Positions 57,994-64,000 of a stretch of DNA of 64,000 bases are shown piece after piece. The translations under genes were made by a program, and so were the position numbers. Source of the stretch: Stomoxys calcitrans (taxonomy: Eukaryota > Arthropoda > Insecta > Diptera > Muscidae); contig NC_081553.1 in assembly GCF_963082655.1 (NCBI RefSeq), positions 19,124,643 to 19,188,642 of the forward strand, read 5' to 3'. Under the pieces are notes generated by a model. That model did no database searches, was not told the origin of the DNA, and was given only the letters and a program-made list of their open reading frames with translations. The number at the start of each line of letters is the position of its first letter. Within the stretch, counting starts at the first letter, position 1.

Positions 57994-60128
57994 AGTAAAA
58001 ACTAGTAAAAAGGCGTTAAGTTCGGCCGGGCCGAACTTTGGATACCCACCACCTCGGGTATATATTTAACCACCTTTCATCAAAATTCGGTGAAAATTTC
58101 ATACCTTATGTCCCATATCATTCAAAATCAAAATATCAAAATATGTTCCGATTTGAACCAAATATTATTAAGTACACTAGCTACATCTAAAAATAAACCG
58201 ATCTGAACTATATACGACACGGATGCCGAAAAGCCTAACATAAGTCACTGTGTCAAATTTCAGTGAAATCGGATAATAAATGCCTCTTTTACGGGCCCAA
58301 AACCCTTAATCGAGAGATCGGTCTATATGGCAGCTATGTTAAAATCTGGACCGATCTGGGCCAAATTGAAGAAGGACGTCGAAGAGCATAACTAAACTCA
58401 CTATCTCAAATTTCAGCGACATCGGACAATAAATGCGCCTTTTATGGCACCAAAACCTAAAACCTAGATACCGGTCTATATGGCAGCTATATCCACATCT
58501 GGACCGATCTGTGCGATGTTGCAGAAGTATGTCAAGGCGCTTAACGCAACTCACCCGAATTTCGGCAACATCGGACAATAAATGAGCATTTTATGGGCCC
58601 AAAACCATAAATCAAAAAATCGGTCTATATGGCAGCTATATCCAAATCTGAACCGATCTGGACCAAATTGAAAAAAGATGTCCAAGGGCCTAACACAACT
58701 CACTGTCCCAAATTTCAGCAAAATCCGACAATAAATGTGGCTTTTATGGGCCTAACACCATAAATCGGAGGATCGGTCTATATGGCAGCAATATCCACAT
58801 CTGGACCGATCTGAGCGATGTTGCAGAAGTATGTCAAGGCGCTTAACGCAACTCACCCGAATTTCGGCAACATCGGACAATAAATGAGCATTTTATGGGC
58901 CCAAAACCATAAATCAAAAAATCGGTCTATATGGCAGCTATATCCAAATCTGAACCGATCTGGACCAAATTGAAAAAAGATGTCCAAGGGCCTAACACAA
59001 CTCACTGTCCCAAATTTCAGCAAAATCCGACAATAAATGTGGCTTTTATGGGCCTAACACCATAAATCGGAGGATCGGTCTATATGGCAGCAATATCCAA
59101 ATCTGGACCGATCTGGACCAAATTGAAGAAATATGTCCAAGGGCCTAAAACAACTCACTGTCCCGAATTTCAGCAAAATCGTACAATAAAAGTGGCTTTT
59201 ATGGGCCTAACACCATAAATCGGAGAATCGGTCTATATGGCAGCTATATCCAAATCTGAACCGATCTGGACCAAATTCACGAAAGATGTCCAAGGGCCCA
59301 ACACAACTCACTCTCCCGAATTTCAGCAAAATCGGACAATAAATGTGGCTTTCATGGGCCTAACCATAAATCGGAGGATCGGTCTATATGGCAGCAATAT
59401 CCAAATCTGGACCGATCTGGACCAAATTGAAGAAATATGTCCAAGGGCCTAAAACAACTCACTGTCCCGAATTTCAGCAAAATCGTACAATAAAAGTGGC
59501 TTTTATGGGCCTAACACCATAAATCGGAGAATCGGTCTATATGGCAGCTATATCCAAATCTGAACCGATCTGGACCAAATTCACGAAAGATGTCCAAGGG
59601 CCCAACACAACTCACTGTCCCGAATTTCAGCAAAATCGGACAATAAATGTGGCTTTCATGGGCCTAACCATAAATCGGAGGATCGGTATATATGGCAGCT
59701 ATATCCAAATCTGAACCGATCTGGGCCAAATTAACGAAGGAAGTCGAAAGGCCTAACACAACTCACTGTCCTAAATTTCAGCAAAATCGGATAATAAATG
59801 TGGCTTTTATGTGCCTAAGACCCTAAATCGGCGGATCGGTCTATATGGGGGCTATATCAAGATATAGTCCGATATAGCCCATCTTCGAACTTAACCTGCT
59901 TATGGACAAAAAAAGAAGCTGTGCAAAATTTCAGCTCAATATCTCTATTTTTAAAGACTGTAGCGTGATTTCAACAGACAGACGGACGGACATGTCTAGA
60001 TCGTCTTAGATTTTTACGCTGATCAAGAATATATATACTTTATAGGGTCGGAAATGGATATTTCGATGTGTTGCAAACGGAAAGACAAAATGAATATACC
60101 CCCATCCTTCGGTGGTGGGTATAAAACG
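57994..60128 (+). mobile_element. Family A element, complete, inserted in family C
   Basis: Head AGTAAAAAGGCGTTAAG, perfect 15-nt palindrome TTCGGCCGGGCCGAA (58021-58035), then GGATACCCACCACCTCGGG. Thirteen or so units follow, and the tail ends GGTGGTGGGTATAAAA at about 60126. Blocks of two units are tandemly duplicated (302-bp and 304-bp periods). Of the eight A copies this one best shows both ends and host sequence on each side. Confidence 0.8.
58490..59700 (+). repeat. Dimer-level duplications within family A
   Basis: CGATGTTGCAGAAGTATGTC recurs at 58514 and 58816 (302 bp), and GAAGAAATATGTCCAAGGG at 59125 and 59429 (304 bp). Within each pair the two-unit blocks are nearly identical, while single units differ. 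Confidence 0.8.
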
Positions 60129-60152
60129 GCGCAGCGGTGCGAGCCCGGCTAG

Positions 60153-62147
60153 TTATAATAAAAACAAACATGCAATGGTCATGTGCAACATCATAAACCA
60201 TTCAGAAGAATGTAGATACATGTGCCGCCACCAAAAATGCGCCAGCAACACACACACAGGTAACAGCTGAAGCCATACAAACCATTATCGTGTCGCACAA
60301 ATAGTCGGATGTATGCATTGGCCACGAAAATTCATGAGTGGTAACAAGAAAAAAATGAAAAAACTGCAAGAATATGAAATAAAATGACCGAGGTAAATTT
60401 GGCTAGTTACGCTATCCATCCCTTCTTTCTGTTCAAATATAGTTTTTCTTTCTCGTCTTAGAACACAATTACAGGAAGAAATTTCAAATGCTGCCATGGT
60501 ATTAGTTATCATTGTTACTGCTTAAAATAGCCCAAACAAGCAGCGGACATGGCCCGCAATTTTGGTAAACACATAGTAAAAATTTCAAATATTTTATTCC
60601 AATGGTAATGAGTTCAGATAAAATTATCTTCCACGATTGTTCATCACAACCACTGAATAAAGACTGAACGATGAACCACAACGATTAACTAAAAACGAAT
60701 AAAATTGTCTTAAGCGCAATATGAAGTTCAACTTTGTTCGAAAGTAACTTTGGGTAATTTTTTTTTTTTTTTTTTTTTTGAGTGTGCTGTTACACGTGAA
60801 GTAGTATTTTTAGACGTCAAAGCAAAAAATTTTTTGATTTTTGCGTGTTGCGAGTTGATTTTTTCACATTTGTTTGCAGAGTTGCATTTTTAAGACGACG
60901 TTTTTCAACGCGCTCATTCTGTTTAGGTCTTTTAGTTGACATATATAAGTCAACAAAATGTTTCACCCTATACAAATTTTTAAATCGGCGAACAATCCTA
61001 TCATTCAGCAGAAACCGGAAACTCATTGACTATGCAACCAAATTGTGATTATCCTGGCGGCATTTAAGACTTTTCATCATTGTCATTAGCAATATCACCG
61101 CTGCAGGGGCTAGGGGTGGGTATAGCTCAGCTCAGCTCTTCCTGCTTCTCCCTATAGCCAAGGCACAGGAAGATGTACAGCAATTTCCATATAAAATCGT
61201 TACCAAATGTGTGCCACATCTAGGCAAACAGGAAACTTACATGTCAATCGCTGACAAAAACTTTTGAGAAGGGATTATCATCCGCAGGGGATGACAAAAG
61301 GTATTGTCAACGCTTGATGAAGCAAACTATTCCCTCCATTGGCAATTAGATGTGCAGGAAGATGACGATGACGATGATGATGATGATGATGTTCGCTTGC
61401 CAGTTTGATAGCTGCCGGTTCCATGTTTTGTGATGCTCCTGCTGCGAGTGGGGGCGCCTGGCGGTAATGAAATGACAAAGTTGTTGATTGTGTCGATGCA
61501 AATCGTTGTCAGTTTGTCCTCGATTATTCGTTTGATTTACCACATTAGCCAGATTGAAAAGTTTCTGTGGCAGCTGTTGATGTAGTTGTTGTGAGGCTTG
61601 TTCTTGTGCTCCCACAATTATGCTTATGGGCACCCACCCAACGCACTCCTCCCAACTAATTATGCTGGGTTAAAAGTGTTGAGTTTTATGGTGCCAACCC
61701 CCTGTGGTTGCCATCCAACGACAACTTGATGGCAGCTGATTTTCACTAGCAGCTAGGAGGGGGCAGAGAAGTGTCTCAGCGTTGTGGACTATGGAATGCT
61801 GACGTTGTTGCTGCTGATGTTGAAAATTATATTTTGCCGATATGAATGTTTTTCCCTATACTGCTGATGAAAAATTGGCTGCCTCTGTGTGGCTATTTGC
61901 AAATGCTTGTACTGTGATTTATGTGCCTTCCTATTGTAAAGCTCCCCCAAGAAAGGAAATTGAATTTTGAAATATCACAAAGCAAATGTAGCAAATTGTT
62001 GGAGTATGGGTATTGGAGTAGAATACAATTGCAGTGCACCATATGTGACGTAATTAAACTAGTTGCCATTCCATTCAAATTGCAATGACATGCAGTTTCG
62101 GCAAAATAAAGGTTTAATAGAAAATTTGCCCAAATTTTGTTTTTAAA
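60153..62147. other. Unassigned sequence, possibly single-copy host DNA
   Basis: About 2 kb without a recognised repeat family. It has a T-run of about 22 (60758-60779), AGCTCAGCTCAGCTC at 61126-61140 and GATGAC/GATGAT repeats at 61361-61391. Frames below 100 codons show no domain; His- and Gln-rich minus frames at 61.3-61.6 kb follow the triplet repeats. This is the best place for host regulatory sequence or an undetected exon, but I cannot show either. Confidence 0.4.
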
Positions 62148-64000
62148 AATACATTAAATACTTTATTGCAGCCCGACGGTGAGGTGGTCCCCCAGACCAC
62201 CATCGTGCTCTTCTCTCAAATACCATTTATTTAAGCGTTTACAGGATGAGGCTTCCCCCAAACACATGGCCCCAAATTGGTTATCGAATTCCTTTTCTAA
62301 TCTCAAATACCTCTCTTTTGGGCCACATATTGGCATGGTCAAAAAATTTTTACCCTTTGAGGAGTGTGTTGGGGAAGGGGTGATGCCCTAAATACATGGT
62401 CCTACATTTGAATATCAAATTCGTATTCTATTCCCAAATACCTTTATTTGAGCCCCATATTGCGATGGCCAGTAAAAAAATTGCTGTTTGTGGGGAATTT
62501 TGGGAAAGGGGTAGACCCCCAGAAAATTGGTCCCGTAAGTTGGTATCAATTCTTGTTCTACTCCGAATTATTTTCATTTAAGCCCCACACTGACATGGTC
62601 GGTAAATATGCCCGGCTTAGGGTTGCTTTGGGGATTGGAGTGGTCCCCAAACACTAAGCCCGGAAAATATATCAGCAACGTGCTCTATTTTCATATATTT
62701 CAACCCCATATTGCCATTGGTCTTAAAATTGGATATCAAATTTGTTTTCTAACCTCAAATACCATTCACTTAAACCCCTCATTGAAAAAGCCGGCAAATA
62801 TATCCGGTTTGGGGTATGGGCCCTAAAAACTATGAATATTGAGCTCCACTGTCTTGAAGACCCAAATTGTTTTGGTGAGGAAATACGTCCTACTTGGGCG
62901 TTGTTATGGTGGTAAGAGGTCCCATAGACAGTTGGTCCCGAATGTTGATGTAAGATTCATGGTCTACTCCCAAATACTCTTCATTTGAGCTCCATTTTCC
63001 GTAGTCGGCAAACATAACCGGTTTGGCGGGTGTTTTGGGGGATGGGGCTCCCACTCAGTGAATTTGCCTTGCAAATAAATATCGGATTTGTGTTCTACTC
63101 TAAAATACCTCTTATTTGAGGCTCATATTGTAATGGTCAGCAAGTACTTCCTATTTTGGGTGGATTTATGAGGGTGGGGTGGCCCCACAGACACTTTTCC
63201 CGAATATTGATAACAGATTCGTGCTTTACTTCCAAATACCTTTCATTTGAACCCCATATTGCTATGGCCGTAAATTTGTCCTCTTTGGGGTGGTTTTTGG
63301 GGAGAGGCGGCCCTCCAAACACTTGGTCTCATATTTGGTTATCAGATTCGTATTCTATACTCAAATACCTTTTATTTAGGCCCCATATTGCCATGGTCAG
63401 TAAATAAGTCCTGTTTGGGGTGTGTTTTGGCGAAGGGGTGGACCGCTAGAAACTTTGTCCCTGATTTGGATATCACATTCGTATTTTACTCGCAAATACC
63501 TTTCATTTGAGTCCCATATTGCCATGGTCGGTAAATATGTCCGATTTAGGGGTGTTTTGGGGGTTGGGGTGATCTCCCTAACACTTGGTCCGACAATTGG
63601 ATATCAGATACGTTTTCTTATCCTAAATACCTTTCATTTGAGTCCCATATTGTCGTCATTGGTCTAAATATATGTTTGGTAGGTTTTAGGGTGGGGCGGC
63701 CCCCCTAGGTACCCCATCCGAAATTTGGAAAACAAATTTTTATTTTTAGGGTACTATATGAGAGAACACAAAATTTCGCTTAAATCACACCACCCATCTC
63801 CGAGATCTGGCGTTTCTGAAAATTCGAGTAAGGGGGAGGGTCCGCTCCCCCTTCAGATATCAAAAAAGGGTAGTACCCTATTTTCACCACGGGATCATTA
63901 TGCACCATCTGTGAAAATGTCAAGAAAATCGGTTCAGCCGTTTCTGAGTCTATAAGGTACACACAAACATACAAACAAAGCAACCTACAAACAAACACAA
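62148..64000 (-). mobile_element. Family C element, running off the window end
   Basis: On the minus strand the 5' region is at 63990-63790 (TATAGACTCAGAAACGGC, CATAATGATCCCGTGGTG, CGCCAGATCTCGGAGATGGG). About twelve units of 129-131 bp run down to 62148, where the copy stops before its 3' end. Units alternate GTCCCATATTGCCATGG and CAAATACCTTTCATTTGAG motifs on the plus strand. Confidence 0.7.

Larger units (their letters stand above)
55541..60152 (+). mobile_element. Family C element, long copy, with MITE and family A nested in it
   Basis: 5' region at 55541-55620 (TATCTGAAGGGGGGG, CGCCAGATCTCGGAGATGGG), then many 130-bp units to 57870. The 3' region (CACTAAAAGCTCTTTAATTG, TGCTCCATATAAAGTAAAA) is split at about 57993 by a family A element. 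It resumes at 60129 with CGGCGCAGCGGTGCGAGCCC and ends CTAG (60149-60152). CGCA-GCGG-TGCG (60130-60141) can form a small hairpin seven bases before CTAG. The copy at 1-395 shows the uninterrupted 3' end. Confidence 0.7.

Noticed and set aside
61278..61633. His/Gln-rich minus-strand frames as an exon
   Set aside because: Composition follows GAT/TTG triplet repeats, and no splice sites or homologous domain could be shown.

Overview
This is 64 kb of eukaryotic nuclear DNA. AT-rich sequence, poly(A)-tailed and tRNA-derived retroposons, mariner/Tc1-type elements and several stacked repeat families of a kind I associate with calyptrate (muscoid) flies point to a muscid-like dipteran. The species call is inference. 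I found no recognisable host protein-coding exon, rRNA or functional tRNA gene: the window is an intergenic or intronic transposon graveyard with one fresh arrival.

The only intact coding system is a compact Ty3/Gypsy LTR retrotransposon at 32204-36571. It has two 225-bp LTRs that read as identical, a 4-bp target duplication (GGTC), a primer binding site matching the tRNA-Trp 3' end, gag with a C-H-C-C finger, pol in the -1 frame with protease, RT, RNase H and integrase signatures, and a polypurine tract. The C-H-C-C finger, tRNA-Trp primer and short target duplication fit the CsRn1/Kabuki-type clade.

Most of the rest is three large modular repeat families. Families A (8 copies) and B (6 copies) are paralogous: each is a run of about 153-bp units between unique ends, and the inner parts of the two ends are inverted repeats that differ between families but match within a family. 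Family C (6 copies) has about 130-bp units and ends in CTAG like a Helitron. Into these are nested mariner-type MITEs (5), a deleted mariner-like transposase element and a fold-back relative, tRNA-derived SINEs (7), a broken APE-type LINE (43524-46707) and other LINE fragments (15.5-24.3 kb).

Layout: 0-5 kb families C, A, B and a SINE; 5.6-6.3 kb an inverted repeat with a tRNA-like spacer; 6.3-7.6 kb a complete A; 7.7-10.3 kb a 31-bp minisatellite; 11-15 kb SINEs and a long B; 15.5-24.3 kb LINE debris with three MITEs; 24.5-31 kb a TAAG array and A/B copies; 31.2-37.5 kb an A carrying the LTR element; 38.5-43 kb C, a SINE and GGAC/GGGA satellites; 43-53.4 kb nested C, LINE, MITE, mariner, A, SINE, C, fold-back and B; 54.7-60.2 kb B/A and a C with MITE and A inserted; 62.1-64 kb another C. 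The genes do not form a pathway; the logic is insertion order and recombination between repeats.
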